From assembly GCF_003253485.1 (NCBI RefSeq), contig NZ_QKTX01000016.1, positions 1 to 64,000 on the forward strand: 64,000 bases of DNA. Direction: 5' to 3'. The translations under genes and the position numbers were made by a program. Positions 17,769 through 26,405 of this stretch are shown piece by piece (the first letter of the stretch is position 1; every line of letters begins with the position of its first letter). Source of the DNA: Algoriphagus aquaeductus. Its GTDB lineage: Bacteria > Bacteroidota > Bacteroidia > Cytophagales > Cyclobacteriaceae. The notes beneath the pieces are model-generated. The model was given only the letters and a program-made list of their open reading frames with translations, searched no databases and was not told the origin of the DNA.

Positions 17769-17806
17769 TTTTTACATACGATAGCTCTTCGTATAATTGT
17801 AAAAAA
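17769..17806. promoter_or_regulatory. Palindromic operator candidate upstream of vapBC
   Basis: TTTTTACATACGA (17769-17781) is mirrored by TCGTATAATTGTAAAAA (17789-17805): TACGA/TCGTA inner arms and TTACA/TGTAA outer arms, with a few extra bases on the right. It ends 11 bases before the vapB ATG, as expected for a VapBC autoregulatory site. No binding evidence beyond symmetry and position. Confidence 0.55.
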
Positions 17807-17816
17807 ATATAAACCT

Positions 17817-18023
17817 ATGAAAGTCACCGCAATAATCGAAGATGAGCTGATCGAAGAGTTGGTCAGAGAATCCGGCGCAAAAAACATAACCGAAGGATTG
17901 CGCATCGCTATTAAGGAATATTTGTCAAAAAAGAAGATTCGAGATTTCTCGGAGCAGATGGTTGCCGAGCCCCTAGAGTTTGAATACGGAGCTGCTTACT
18001 TACGCGAGCAAAACAGGAAATGA
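17817..18023 (+). CDS. vapB: VapB-type antitoxin (DUF2191-like)
   Basis: A 68-residue protein opening with a beta strand plus helices typical of ribbon-helix-helix VapB (MKVTAIIEDELIEELV, then ITEGLRIAIKEYL) and a disordered toxin-binding tail. It overlaps the PIN gene by four bases (ATGA at 18020-18023). It should bind the upstream palindrome as dimers and inhibit VapC. Confidence 0.8.
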   Translation: MKVTAIIEDELIEELVRESGAKNITEGLRIAIKEYLSKKKIRDFSEQMVAEPLEFEYGAAYLREQNRK

Positions 18024-18415
18024 ACGGAGTCCTGATCGACACCTCGGTTTGGATAGAATATTTCCGTGGGAACAGAAATTTTATCGATCCAGGGTTGGAG
18101 TTGATTGACTTGGGTATGGCCTACAGTCTGGAGGTTGTTTTTGCCGAACTTGCGCAAGGTGCTAAAAGCAAACGTGAATTGGAGATTATTCTTGCTTTCT
18201 TCTCCAATATGAAGCTTTTGGATAGCAATGGGTTGATTTTTAAGGCAGGTGTTTATTCCCAGCAAAATCGATTAATCGAAAAAGGGATAGGCCTGATAGA
18301 TGCCATTTTGATTGTTTGCACGATAGAAAATGATCTTAAGCTCTGGACACTTGACAAGAAAATTCTTTCCTTTTTGAATTCAGAAAGAGTTTTTCATCCA
18401 AAAACAAACTTCTGA
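18020..18415 (+). CDS. vapC: VapC-type PIN-domain ribonuclease toxin
   Basis: A 131-residue PIN domain. The acidic metal-binding residues are present: D7 in LIDTSVW, E43 in FAELAQG, D94 in GLIDAIL and D112 in TLDKKI. VapC toxins are Mg/Mn-dependent RNases that often cleave tRNA or rRNA. Coupled to vapB by a four-base overlap. The full set of catalytic residues suggests it is active. A second, unrelated PIN pair is at 57479-58116. Confidence 0.88.
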   Translation: MNGVLIDTSVWIEYFRGNRNFIDPGLELIDLGMAYSLEVVFAELAQGAKSKRELEIILAFFSNMKLLDSNGLIFKAGVYSQQNRLIEKGIGLIDAILIVCTIENDLKLWTLDKKILSFLNSERVFHPKTNF

Positions 18416-18560
18416 CCTTTGTTCAAAAATACATTTAAATGAAATTTTGAGGATCCTTTACTTTAACTCCTCAATTCCCATAAATACCCCAACCAATTTT
18501 TGACAAGCGGGATAGTTATCAGGATGCGCTTTCCTATTTTTCTGTTATTCGCCAGATCTC

Positions 18561-19829
18561 ATGAATACCAGAAGAAATTTTATTAAGCAATTAGGCTTGG
18601 GAATGGCTATTCCAGCCTTTTCCAGCTTTGATCTACCTACTAAAGTCCTCCCTCCTTTTCCTTCCCCTAACCTAGCTGGTGAAGATTATTGGACCGAACT
18701 GAGAAGGCAATTTCCACTGACTTCAGATCGGGTCTATCTGAATAGTGGCACTTTTGGCCCTGCTCCTTTTTCTGTGCTCCAAGCTATGGAAGCGAGCAAT
18801 CTGCAAATCAATACTTCTGGAGAATATGGCAACTCCGATCAGGAACGCGTGAAATTGGCTGAGTTCTTCCGGATCAAACCGACTGAATTTTCTATCACCC
18901 ACAACACCACCGAAGGAATCAACATCATGGCTTGGGGAGTACCGATGAAGGAAGGGGATGAAGTGATTTTGACTACACACGAACATGCGGGAAATGCCCT
19001 CCCTTGGCTCAATCGGGCCAAATTGGAAGGAATTGTTATTCGGACCTTCGAACCCAAATCCACTCAAGCGGAAAATCTGACTGAAATTCAAAAACTGATT
19101 AATCCTCGAACCAAGGTTATCGCAATACCCCATGTTACCTGTACAACCGGACTGGTTTTTCCGATCAAGGAAATCTGTGACATAGCTCGGAAAAAGGGAA
19201 TTCTGACTGCAATCGATGGGGCTCATGGAGCAGGAACCTTTGATTTGGACTTGTATGATTTGGGCTGTGACTTTTATGCAGGCTGCTTTCACAAGTGGAT
19301 GCTGGGGCCGAGCGGTACGGCTTTTCTTTTTGTGAGAGAAGATGCTTTGGAAAAGCTAAAAGCCGTCATGATCGGAGGACACTCAGACATCGGTTGGGAT
19401 ATGACGGTAAATCCTCCCGAATTCAAAGGCTATGTGCCCTCAGCAAGGCGTTTTGACTACGGGACCCAAAGCAAAACCCTGGCAGTCGGGATGGTTGCTG
19501 CGGCTGACTTCCATACCCAAATCGGTAAGCAAAAAGTAGAAGTTCGGGTCAAAGAATTGAATCAATACCTTTTTGACGGTCTCACTGAATTGGGTTCAAA
19601 ACTTGAAATCTTGACTCCTGCAGAGAAGGAATCTCGGATTTCGGTCATTTCATTTCAGCCAAAAGGCATGGATTTCAATGCCTGTGGCGCGGAATTGGGA
19701 AAGGCAGGTTTCCGTATCCGATTGGTTCATGAAGGTAATGTCAATGTAATCAGAGTATCCACACACATTTATAACACGATAGCCGAATTGGAAGCTTTTT
19801 TGAAAGAATTGAATCGAATTTTGGCTTAG
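18561..19829 (+). CDS. Tat-exported PLP-dependent class V aminotransferase-fold enzyme
   Basis: A 422-residue protein related to cysteine desulfurases and isopenicillin N epimerases. The N-terminus NTRRNFIKQLGLGMAIPAF is a twin-arginine signal, so the folded, cofactor-loaded enzyme is probably exported to the periplasm. PLP-fold features: THNTTEGINIMAWG near 112, DGAHGAG near 219 and the Schiff-base lysine in CFHKWMLGPSG near 240. Substrate is unknown. Its TAG overlaps the converging DUF1801 stop by four bases (19826-19829). Confidence 0.8.
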   Translation: MNTRRNFIKQLGLGMAIPAFSSFDLPTKVLPPFPSPNLAGEDYWTELRRQFPLTSDRVYLNSGTFGPAPFSVLQAMEASNLQINTSGEYGNSDQERVKLAEFFRIKPTEFSITHNTTEGINIMAWGVPMKEGDEVILTTHEHAGNALPWLNRAKLEGIVIRTFEPKSTQAENLTEIQKLINPRTKVIAIPHVTCTTGLVFPIKEICDIARKKGILTAIDGAHGAGTFDLDLYDLGCDFYAGCFHKWMLGPSGTAFLFVREDALEKLKAVMIGGHSDIGWDMTVNPPEFKGYVPSARRFDYGTQSKTLAVGMVAAADFHTQIGKQKVEVRVKELNQYLFDGLTELGSKLEILTPAEKESRISVISFQPKGMDFNACGAELGKAGFRIRLVHEGNVNVIRVSTHIYNTIAELEAFLKELNRILA

Positions 19830-20203
19830 CGCTTCTTTTTTAATTCCGCCCGAAACTTAGCCTCTTCTGCTCTAAACTGAGCAATCTGAGCGATCAGATC
19901 AAGTGGCAATTCTCGATCATAAGGAAACTGAATGGCACCTTTGGAAGTCACGTACTCGGCCAATTCCTTTTTGAATTCCTCCACTCCGGAGTTGGTCGGA
20001 TAATAGCCCAAATGACTTTTTGCGGCAGCATAGTAAACCAATACTTCCGAAGTCTTGAAGGCTGGCATGTGATAGCTGATCACCTCTTTTGCCTCCGGCA
20101 ATGCAGCTCTTAAGGTCTCCCGGATTTGCTGGAGTTTGGCTTGGATATCGGGGGGAAACCAGGAAAAGTATTCTTCGACGGAAGTAGGTTTGGGGTTCAT
20201 CAT
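19826..20203 (-). CDS. DUF1801 / YdhG-like protein
   Basis: A 125-residue protein with the DUF1801 pattern: VEEYFSWFPPDIQAKLQQIR at the start, ISYHMPAFKTSEVLVYYAAAK split around residues 42-63, and a C-terminal PYDRELPLDLI block. Bacillus YdhG/Fra-like relatives have been called iron chaperones, but function in this group is unsettled. Single gene; a second ATG two codons in is an equally likely start. Confidence 0.75.
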   Translation of the reverse strand: MMNPKPTSVEEYFSWFPPDIQAKLQQIRETLRAALPEAKEVISYHMPAFKTSEVLVYYAAAKSHLGYYPTNSGVEEFKKELAEYVTSKGAIQFPYDRELPLDLIAQIAQFRAEEAKFRAELKKKR

Positions 20204-20266
20204 GGGATGATTTTACAAAATCCGGAAATGATTTTTCCATAAATAAAAAACAAAATAGAGCTTGTA

Positions 20267-21214
20267 TCAATCAATCTCCTGACTCTCCTCGGCCATTTTC
20301 ATCCCAAACTCATCATAGATACGGTAAATCAGCTTCTTTTTTTCATGGTCCATGATGGATTCTTGACTTAGGAATCTCCCATAAACCCCCACGGTATACT
20401 CTCTGGAAAAAACCCACTTTCCCTGATCGTCATAAAAAGATTCGCCATGGGGTTTATCTGGAAATTCCTTGGTCCAAAAGTAAGACAACCCCACCTGCAC
20501 TCCATTCTTATAATTCTTTTGGGTCAATCTTGTTCCATCATTGTAATTCCAAGCGTAAAACCCATGTCGAAGTCCGTTTTTGAGGTGTTCTACACCGATT
20601 AAATTTCCGAGTGGAGTGAAATAGTTAAGCTCCACAATTCCATCTTGATCGGATGGAAATTTGACACGTTCAATCTTTCCGTTGGGAAAAAAGAGTGTAT
20701 CCTTGGAAATTTGCATAATGTCCAATTTACCCTGATTAAAAGCACTATCGAGCACCGACAACATCCTGATTCCTCTCTCGCTGCCCCAATCCCGGAAACC
20801 ATCATTTTCCCTATATTTCTCCGAACGGGAACAGGCACCTACCATAAACTCTCCATTTGATTCTTTGGCAAACAAAACCCACTCTTCTCCCACCTCCATA
20901 CCCAGATCACAAGAGGTCACAAATCCCAAATCCCGATGTCCTCCCCTTATTTTTAGCTCCTTCGTGGAATTCCCTTTAAACCGATGAAGCTCCTCGATCT
21001 CCGCCCAGTGAAACCTTTCTTCATAAGTTGTTACCTCACCCTTGGATTCACTTGGTTTCCTTCCTTTTACTTTTACCCATGCTACATAGTCATAGCTTTC
21101 TACCTCGCCAAGGGTAAAATTGACCGGCAATAAACATCTACATGCCAAGACAGGCCCGATTTGGATTAGCAAAAAGCCAATGAGCAAGAAAAACTTAAGT
21201 TTTGATTTAGTCAT
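20267..21214 (-). CDS. Secreted protein with a cysteine-rich NTR/TIMP-like N-terminus and MORN-like C-terminal repeats
   Basis: 315 residues. The signal peptide ends in ALAC-like sequence (GPVLACRCLLP), and mature CRC at the N-terminus followed by an ESYDYVAWVKVKG strand is reminiscent of TIMP/netrin-like modules; CS and CDLG cysteines follow. Residues about 190-290 repeat a pattern of NG..HG.Y..NY.DG, like antitoxin/MORN-type beta-hairpin repeats. Extracellular or outer-membrane location is likely. Function unknown. Confidence 0.65.
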   Translation of the reverse strand: MTKSKLKFFLLIGFLLIQIGPVLACRCLLPVNFTLGEVESYDYVAWVKVKGRKPSESKGEVTTYEERFHWAEIEELHRFKGNSTKELKIRGGHRDLGFVTSCDLGMEVGEEWVLFAKESNGEFMVGACSRSEKYRENDGFRDWGSERGIRMLSVLDSAFNQGKLDIMQISKDTLFFPNGKIERVKFPSDQDGIVELNYFTPLGNLIGVEHLKNGLRHGFYAWNYNDGTRLTQKNYKNGVQVGLSYFWTKEFPDKPHGESFYDDQGKWVFSREYTVGVYGRFLSQESIMDHEKKKLIYRIYDEFGMKMAEESQEID

Positions 21215-21284
21215 TACTCAAATTAATCATCTAGTCGATTTTTTCCAATTTTGAGACTAAGAAAACTTTGGCCAATTTTCACCC

Positions 21285-21623
21285 ATGGAAAAAAATCTCA
21301 CCATCGCCCAAGCCCAAGAACTCGTAGATCAATGGATCAAAACCGTCGGGGTGCGCTATTTCAACGAACTTACCAACATGACCATTCTGATGGAAGAGGT
21401 CGGCGAACTGGCCCGAATCATGTCGCGAACCTACGGAGAACAGTCCTTCAAAGAATCCGACAAAGGCAAAGACCTAGGAGATGAGATGGCCGATGTGCTG
21501 TGGGTATTGATCTGCCTAGCCAATCAGACCGGAGTTGATCTGACTAAAGCTTTGGAGAAAAACTTTGAGAAAAAGAACATCCGTGATCTGGATCGGCATA
21601 AGAATAATGAGAAGCTAAGATGA
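21285..21623 (+). CDS. MazG-like nucleotide pyrophosphohydrolase
   Basis: A 112-residue single-domain MazG-type NTP pyrophosphatase. The EEVGEL and GDEMADVLW blocks supply the metal-binding EExxE and ExxD residues. It likely hydrolyses NTPs or dNTPs to the monophosphate for nucleotide-pool cleaning. It stands alone between a divergent secreted protein and a double terminator. ATG at 21285 fits the family length. Confidence 0.88.
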   Translation: MEKNLTIAQAQELVDQWIKTVGVRYFNELTNMTILMEEVGELARIMSRTYGEQSFKESDKGKDLGDEMADVLWVLICLANQTGVDLTKALEKNFEKKNIRDLDRHKNNEKLR

Positions 21624-21652
21624 CCGAAGTCGGATGTCGAATGTCCGATGAG
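21624..21652. repeat. GTCGGATGTCGAATGTCCGATG stutter
   Basis: Directly after the mazG stop lies CCGAAGTCGGATGTCGAATG followed by TCCGATGAG, a member of the GGATTTCGG/GGATGTCGG word family also found at 28150-28215, 46541-46575, 55876-55905, 56398-56428 and 59500-59536. Confidence 0.5.
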
Positions 21653-21680
21653 TTAACATGCTTACCGAAAGTGTTGGATT

Positions 21681-21727
21681 TTGGAAGAAACCTTTGAGGT
21701 TTTCAAAACCTCAAAGGTTTCTTCCAA
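21681..21727. repeat. AACCTTTGAGG-type palindrome, copy 3: 23-bp perfect hairpin
   Basis: Bases 21681-21703 are the exact reverse complement of 21705-21727 around a single C, giving a perfect 23-base arm that contains AAACCTTTGAGGTTTT. It is the most symmetrical of three copies in the window and lies between mazG and a second, ordinary terminator. Confidence 0.75.
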
Positions 21728-21740
21728 GCTTTAGATCAGA

Positions 21741-21778
21741 AAAAAGCCTGAAACGTATCGTCTCAGGCTTTCATTTTT
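21741..21778. terminator. Bidirectional terminator between mazG and the M81 peptidase gene
   Basis: AAAGCCTGA (21743-21751) pairs with TCAGGCTTT (21763-21771), flanked by A5 on the left and T6 on the right (TTTCATTTTTTC). It serves mazG on the plus strand and the gene ending at 21779 on the minus strand. Confidence 0.85.
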
Positions 21779-23335
21779 TCAATCTTTAAAATCACTTGAA
21801 CTCGGTATCCACTTCACGCTTAAATCAGGTTCGGGCATATCCTTATCTAAAGGAAACATCGGCCGCTTGATCCGCTTATAGCCCAGTCTTTCCAAATCCT
21901 GATCTACTCCGCCCGGCGTCAAAGCCATAACCCAATCTCCACGAAGATCATACAGTTCGGGCACCAAGTATCCAATCTTTACCACCAAGACATCTGTTTT
22001 AGTAGGATCAAGTCCCAATTCGGTGAAATCCTTGACGTAATGGTAAGGTTTCCGCTTTTCGGTCACGATGATCTTCAGCGAACCCAATTGCACGACTACC
22101 TCCGTCTTGGCATCTTGGTCTCCTTCTTTGATAGCCAAGACTTTTCCTTTCAGTGGCACAGGAGGAGCAAAACGGTTATCCACCATTGCACCGGCAAGAC
22201 TTTCTACCCTATTTCCGATTCCCGCAGTTTTTGCTTTCGCTACCAAATCCGGTCCAGGGATCGAAGCATAAATCAACTCAGGGCCTGTTTCGGATTTGAA
22301 TTCAGGCCTTTTTAAGAGTTCGGTAAGCGTCCAAGTCACGTCACCCGCACCACCGGCCGTAGGATTGTCGCCCATATCTGAAATTACAAAAGGCTTCTTC
22401 TCGCTTTTCAGCGCCATTTCCACGCTTTCATCCAAATAGGCAACCGGTGCCACAAATTCAAATTGATTTCGGACATCCCAGAAGCTTTTTGCCAGGTATT
22501 CGGCACTCTCTTTCACTTGCTTTACATCATCTCCGGTTACCATCACCACGGCATGATTTCGAGGCTCATCAGCCCAGGCATATCCAATCCAGATTGCAGC
22601 ATCAATCACACCTTCTTTTTTGGTTTCGGGATCCACTTTTGCATAGAGACCCTTTCCGGGTTCGATGCGAGTGCTTGTCTTTTCACCGGGAAGCAAAATC
22701 GGCACAGGAATCCAAGCCTTATATTTCGGCTTGCCTTTTCCACTTTCGATCCGATCCAAAAGATTGACCAAAGCCCGCTTTTTGGATTCGATCGCATCTT
22801 CATGAGGAGCCATTCGATAGCAGGTAATCAGGTCAGAGTGTCCAGCCAGCCGCGCTGATACGTTCCCATGCAAATCCATGGACGTGGAAATGATTGTCTT
22901 CGAACCGACTACCTCTCGAATTCGGGCGATCATATCTCCCTCCGGATCATCCAAACCTACCACGCTCATCGCGCCGTGGATATCCAGAAACAGCCCGTCA
23001 TAAGGTAGATTTTGCTTCAGCATATCCAGGGTTTTACCCAAGAGTGATTCATACGCCTCTTTGCTCACTATCCCTCCGGGAATCGAATGACCTCGAAGGG
23101 TCGGAAACCATTGTGCGCGGGCGCGGGTGGAGGAATCTTTTTCCATAAAAGGATAATAAGTAAATACCTCCTCTCCCACTCTAGATTTGAATGCTGCTTC
23201 CTCGGTTACGGCCGGTGAAAAAGTACTCGATTCTATGGCAATTCCTGCAATCGCGATACGGGGAAGTAGTTTTTCTTTTTCAGAACAGGAAAATAGACCC
23301 AATAAAAAGAGGCTCAGAACAAATAGTTTTTTCAT
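21779..23335 (-). CDS. M81-family (MlrC-like) metallopeptidase lipoprotein
   Basis: About 518 residues. The N-terminus KKLFVLSLFLLGLFSCSEK is a lipoprotein signal with a lipobox cysteine, so the protein is probably anchored in the envelope. The rest matches the M81/MlrC family (DUF1485): GLFLDIHGAMSV with a likely zinc ligand, SMDLHGNVSARLAG, CYRMAPHEDAIE, and SDMGDNPTAGGAGD at the start of the second domain. MlrC hydrolyses linearised microcystin in sphingomonads; most family members act on unknown amide substrates. ATG at 23335 is chosen since the signal peptide starts there. Confidence 0.82.
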   Translation of the reverse strand: MKKLFVLSLFLLGLFSCSEKEKLLPRIAIAGIAIESSTFSPAVTEEAAFKSRVGEEVFTYYPFMEKDSSTRARAQWFPTLRGHSIPGGIVSKEAYESLLGKTLDMLKQNLPYDGLFLDIHGAMSVVGLDDPEGDMIARIREVVGSKTIISTSMDLHGNVSARLAGHSDLITCYRMAPHEDAIESKKRALVNLLDRIESGKGKPKYKAWIPVPILLPGEKTSTRIEPGKGLYAKVDPETKKEGVIDAAIWIGYAWADEPRNHAVVMVTGDDVKQVKESAEYLAKSFWDVRNQFEFVAPVAYLDESVEMALKSEKKPFVISDMGDNPTAGGAGDVTWTLTELLKRPEFKSETGPELIYASIPGPDLVAKAKTAGIGNRVESLAGAMVDNRFAPPVPLKGKVLAIKEGDQDAKTEVVVQLGSLKIIVTEKRKPYHYVKDFTELGLDPTKTDVLVVKIGYLVPELYDLRGDWVMALTPGGVDQDLERLGYKRIKRPMFPLDKDMPEPDLSVKWIPSSSDFKD

Positions 23336-23444
23336 AGGAAAGGGATTTCCTTCTGAAATACGGGAAAAAATAGCGGAGGCCAAAATTCATATTCAAAGTC
23401 TGGCTAATGAAAAATGAATGGGAATTGAAAAATTACTTTTGAAA

Positions 23445-24152
23445 TCAAATCCGAACCAAGAAGCCTCGGTCATCTACTTTCACTACGTCTTGGTACAAAT
23501 CCAAGGTCAGGCAGAAATCAATATCCGATTCAATGCCGTGATTTTGAAGTCGCTTGGCATGAGAGGCCTTGGAAAGGTAATTTTTCAATTGGTGACCTTC
23601 CCGCTCAAAAAGTGACTTCATAGCCAAAGCTCCGTCTTCATCAGCTTTGTGGGTGGACTCAAGGGATTTTACCAAAGCACCTGCATACAATGAGTCCTCG
23701 AGGTTAAATCTCCCTTTCCAGCCCGCACAGTGAACCAAAACGTCCAAATGTTGACCTTGGATGTAAGAGACCGTTGCCTGAAGATTGGGAAATGCGCCGA
23801 TCAGAATCTCCGCTGCTCCTTTGGATTTTTCGATGGCTTGGGTGCCATTTGTCGTGGTCATCGCCAAACGTCTGCCTTCGTATCCTCCAGAAAGGTAAGC
23901 AACGGGAGAATTTCCCATTTCAAATCCCGGCGCGGTCAAACCGTTTCTTTCCCCACCGATCAAAAAGCCTTCTGCCTGCATGGCGCGACAAGCCTCCAAA
24001 TCCGCAAAGGGAAGGATCTCTGTGACTCCGCTAGCCAAGGCGGCAACCATCGTGGATGTGGCCCGAAAAATATCGACCACAACCACAATTTTGCCTTCTA
24101 CTTCATGGAGATGAATCAGTTCGGGACTAAAGCAGACTTCGATGGAATTCAT
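23445..24152 (-). CDS. comB: 2-phosphosulfolactate phosphatase (ComB family)
   Basis: A 235-residue ComB-family protein: VVVVDIFRATSTMVAAL near residue 25, GERNG, GNSPVAY, MTTTNGTQA near 98 and VHCAGWKGRFNLEDSLYAG near 140 are the conserved blocks. ComB removes phosphate from 2-phosphosulfolactate in coenzyme M synthesis; in Bacteroidetes, which lack that pathway, it may serve sulfolactate/sulfonolipid precursor metabolism (inference). Its ATG overlaps the gcvT stop by one base, so the two are co-translated. Confidence 0.85.
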   Translation of the reverse strand: MNSIEVCFSPELIHLHEVEGKIVVVVDIFRATSTMVAALASGVTEILPFADLEACRAMQAEGFLIGGERNGLTAPGFEMGNSPVAYLSGGYEGRRLAMTTTNGTQAIEKSKGAAEILIGAFPNLQATVSYIQGQHLDVLVHCAGWKGRFNLEDSLYAGALVKSLESTHKADEDGALAMKSLFEREGHQLKNYLSKASHAKRLQNHGIESDIDFCLTLDLYQDVVKVDDRGFLVRI

Positions 24153-25246
24153 TAGGCTTTCAAAAGCGGAAGTTTTTCGACTTGAGCTTTCAGGTTTTTA
24201 TTACGGATTTGGATGAAAATCTCCGTTCCGGCCTTGCTGAACTCAGTTTTCACATAACCCAAACCGATTCCCACGCCCATGCTTGGAGATTGCGTACCGG
24301 AAGTCACCTCACCGATGACCTCGCCGGATGCGTCCACGATAGGATAGTGACCTCTTGGAATGCCTCGCTCCTGCATGATGAACCCAACCAATTTTCGGGA
24401 AACACCTTCTTCTTTGTGCTTTTTGATCGCTTCGGAATTGGTAAAGTCCTTGGTGAATTTGGTAATCCAACCCAAACCCGCTTCGATCGGAGAAGTGGTG
24501 TCTGTGATGTCATTGCCATACAAGCAATAGCCCATTTCCAATCTCAAAGTATCCCTAGCGCCCAATCCAATAGGCTTGATATCAAAGTCTTTTCCGGCTT
24601 CAAAAATGGCCTTCCAGACGTGCTCCGCATCTGCATTTTTCACATAAATCTCAAATCCACCCGCACCGGTGTAGCCCGTACCGGAAATGATCACTTCCTG
24701 TACGCCTGCAAAATCACCAACGGTGAAATGATAGAATTTAACGTCTGAAAGGTTTACTGAGGTAAGGGACTGCACTGCTTCAATTGCTTTTGGACCTTGC
24801 ACGGCAAACAAACAATACTCATCGGAAGCGTTGGTCAACTTTGCTCCCATGGTATTGAATTTATTCACCCATGCCCAATCTTTGTCGATGTTGGAAGCAT
24901 TGACGACAAGCATGTACTTTTCGTCAGAAAACTTATAAACAATCAAATCATCCACGATGCCCCCGGTCTCATTGGGAAAGCAGGAATATTGAGCCTGACC
25001 TACCACTAATTTGGACGCGTCATTGGAGGTCACTTTTTGGATCAGTTCCAAGGCATGTGGACCTTCTACAAAAAATTCACCCATATGGGACACGTCAAAC
25101 ACTCCTACTCCATTTCGCACGCAGAGATGCTCTTCATTGTCCGAACTGTAACGAACGGGCATGTTGAAACCTGCGAAAGGAACCATTTTGCCTCCCAGGG
25201 CAACATGAAGGTCATTTAAAGGAATGTTTTTGACAGTGTTTTCCAT
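24152..25246 (-). CDS. gcvT: Glycine cleavage system aminomethyltransferase (T protein)
   Basis: A 364-residue T protein. It transfers the methylene group from the aminomethyl-lipoyl H protein to tetrahydrofolate, releasing ammonia. Conserved blocks: [22 protein letters not shown] (aspartate near 50), [30 protein letters not shown] and [17 protein letters not shown]. First gene of a gcvT-comB unit; gcvH and gcvP are not in the window. Confidence 0.95.
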   Translation of the reverse strand: MENTVKNIPLNDLHVALGGKMVPFAGFNMPVRYSSDNEEHLCVRNGVGVFDVSHMGEFFVEGPHALELIQKVTSNDASKLVVGQAQYSCFPNETGGIVDDLIVYKFSDEKYMLVVNASNIDKDWAWVNKFNTMGAKLTNASDEYCLFAVQGPKAIEAVQSLTSVNLSDVKFYHFTVGDFAGVQEVIISGTGYTGAGGFEIYVKNADAEHVWKAIFEAGKDFDIKPIGLGARDTLRLEMGYCLYGNDITDTTSPIEAGLGWITKFTKDFTNSEAIKKHKEEGVSRKLVGFIMQERGIPRGHYPIVDASGEVIGEVTSGTQSPSMGVGIGLGYVKTEFSKAGTEIFIQIRNKNLKAQVEKLPLLKA

Positions 25247-25336
25247 ATTTGGGTCGTTTTTTTAACGTGGGCAAAGGTAAGGATTGGGGGCGATTTAGGC
25301 GCTGTGAAAACTGATTTTATCCTAAAGTTTTATATG

Positions 25337-25366
25337 AAAAAAGCAGCCATTTTGGGCTGCTTTCAT
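25337..25366. terminator. Intrinsic terminator downstream of the IscA/SufA-like gene
   Basis: AAAGCAGCC (25340-25348) pairs with GGCTGCTTT (25355-25363) around ATTTTG. Read on the minus strand it follows the gene ending at 25392 and runs into T6 (the plus-strand A6 at 25337-25342). Confidence 0.8.
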
Positions 25367-25391
25367 GTAGAGTTTGTAAAACGGAAAGGTA

Positions 25392-25718
25392 TTAAACCGA
25401 GAAGCTTTCCCCACATCCGCAGGTTCGGCTGGCATTTGGGTTGACAAACTGGAATCCTTTGCCATTCAAACCATCGGAAAACTCCAAAGTAGTGCCGGCG
25501 AGGTACAGCAGGCTTTTCCGGTCCACCAGGATTTTGACTCCTTTGTCTTCAAAGACATGGTCTGTATCCGCCAATGTGGCATCAAATCCCAAATCGTACA
25601 TCAAGCCGGAACAGCCCCCGCCTTTCACAGAAACCCGGATGTTTTCATTTTCAGCCCGGCCCTCCTCTTTCTTCAGTTCGAGAATTCTCTCTTTGGCTTT
25701 GTCAGAAACGGTGATCAT
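25392..25718 (-). CDS. A-type iron-sulfur carrier (IscA/SufA/ErpA family)
   Basis: A 108-residue A-type carrier with all three ligand cysteines: one in GGGCSGLMYDLGFD and two in the C-terminal SRTCGCGESF. It delivers Fe-S clusters to apo-proteins. The start at 25718 (MITVSDKAKERI) matches the family; an in-frame extension to 25769 is not supported. Divergent from the epimerase gene. Compare the second A-type protein at 31108, which lacks the C-terminal cysteines. Confidence 0.9.
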   Translation of the reverse strand: MITVSDKAKERILELKKEEGRAENENIRVSVKGGGCSGLMYDLGFDATLADTDHVFEDKGVKILVDRKSLLYLAGTTLEFSDGLNGKGFQFVNPNASRTCGCGESFSV

Positions 25719-25813
25719 ATCTTTTATAACTTTACTTATTGATATTGCTTTCGAATGTGGAGAAAACATACCCCCTTGAAAAAAGATTCAACCCAAAGAT
25801 ACAAAATAACCGC

Positions 25814-26215
25814 ATGAGGAAAATCGAACATATCGGAATTGCTGTCAAAGATCTCGAAAAATCAAACGAACTCTTCCGAAAACTCCTTGGAAAAGAGCAC
25901 TTTAAAACAGAGATCGTCGAAGGCGAAAGAGTGGAAACCAGTTTTTTTCAGGTCGGAGAAACGAAGGTAGAATTGCTTCAAGCTACTCGTCCTGACAGCC
26001 CGATTGCCAAGTATCTGGAGAAAAAGTCTGAGGGAATCCATCACATTGCTTTTGATGTGGAAGATATCCAGTCAGAGGTGGCCCGACTCAAAGCCGAGGG
26101 ATTTGAAATCCTGAATGAAACCCCAAAAGCAGGTGCCGACAATAAATTAGTGGTATTTTTGCACCCCCGCAGTACAAATGGCGTATTGGTGGAATTGTGT
26201 CAGGAGAAGAAGTGA
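25814..26215 (+). CDS. mce: Methylmalonyl-CoA epimerase
   Basis: A 133-residue vicinal-oxygen-chelate (glyoxalase fold) protein. HIGIAVKDL at the start, GIHHIAFDVEDI near 76 and the C-terminal GVLVELCQ provide the metal-ligand His, His and Glu pattern of methylmalonyl-CoA epimerase, which interconverts (R)- and (S)-methylmalonyl-CoA in propionate metabolism. An acyl-CoA carboxylase beta subunit at 36916-38532 may act in the same pathway. The start at 25814 gives the usual length. Confidence 0.88.
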   Translation: MRKIEHIGIAVKDLEKSNELFRKLLGKEHFKTEIVEGERVETSFFQVGETKVELLQATRPDSPIAKYLEKKSEGIHHIAFDVEDIQSEVARLKAEGFEILNETPKAGADNKLVVFLHPRSTNGVLVELCQEKK

Positions 26216-26400
26216 TCAGTGGTCAGTCGGCAAAAAGTCAGAAAGTTGAATTCAGAAGTTTGAAAAGTAGCAATAGTACTTAGAAAAAATCTGCGAAAAC
26301 CTACCTACAGTAGGCAGGTCTGTGTCTTTTTCTGTGAAAACTTGCCTGCTGCAAGCAGGTCTGCGGGAAATAAAAAACGTATTAATTCGAAAATTGTAAA
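26216..26400. repeat. Composite repeat region A (AGTCAGAAAGTTGAA modules plus a 42-base element)
   Basis: No gene is visible between mce and thiL. The left part reads GATCAGTGGTCAGTCGG and AAAGTCAGAAAGTTGAATTC, the right part holds two tandem relatives of CTGCGAAAACCTACC...GGCAGGTCTGTG. The element at 26327-26368 (centred on the palindrome CCTGCTGCAAGCAGG) recurs at 44698-44739 with a single difference, and the left modules recur at 44427-44560 in the same order. Confidence 0.75.
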
Positions 26401-26405
26401 TCCAA

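Noticed and set aside
26216-26405. Possible TPP riboswitch upstream of thiL
   Set aside because: The CUGAGA and ACCUGA-type core elements of the THI box are absent; the region is explained by the composite repeat.
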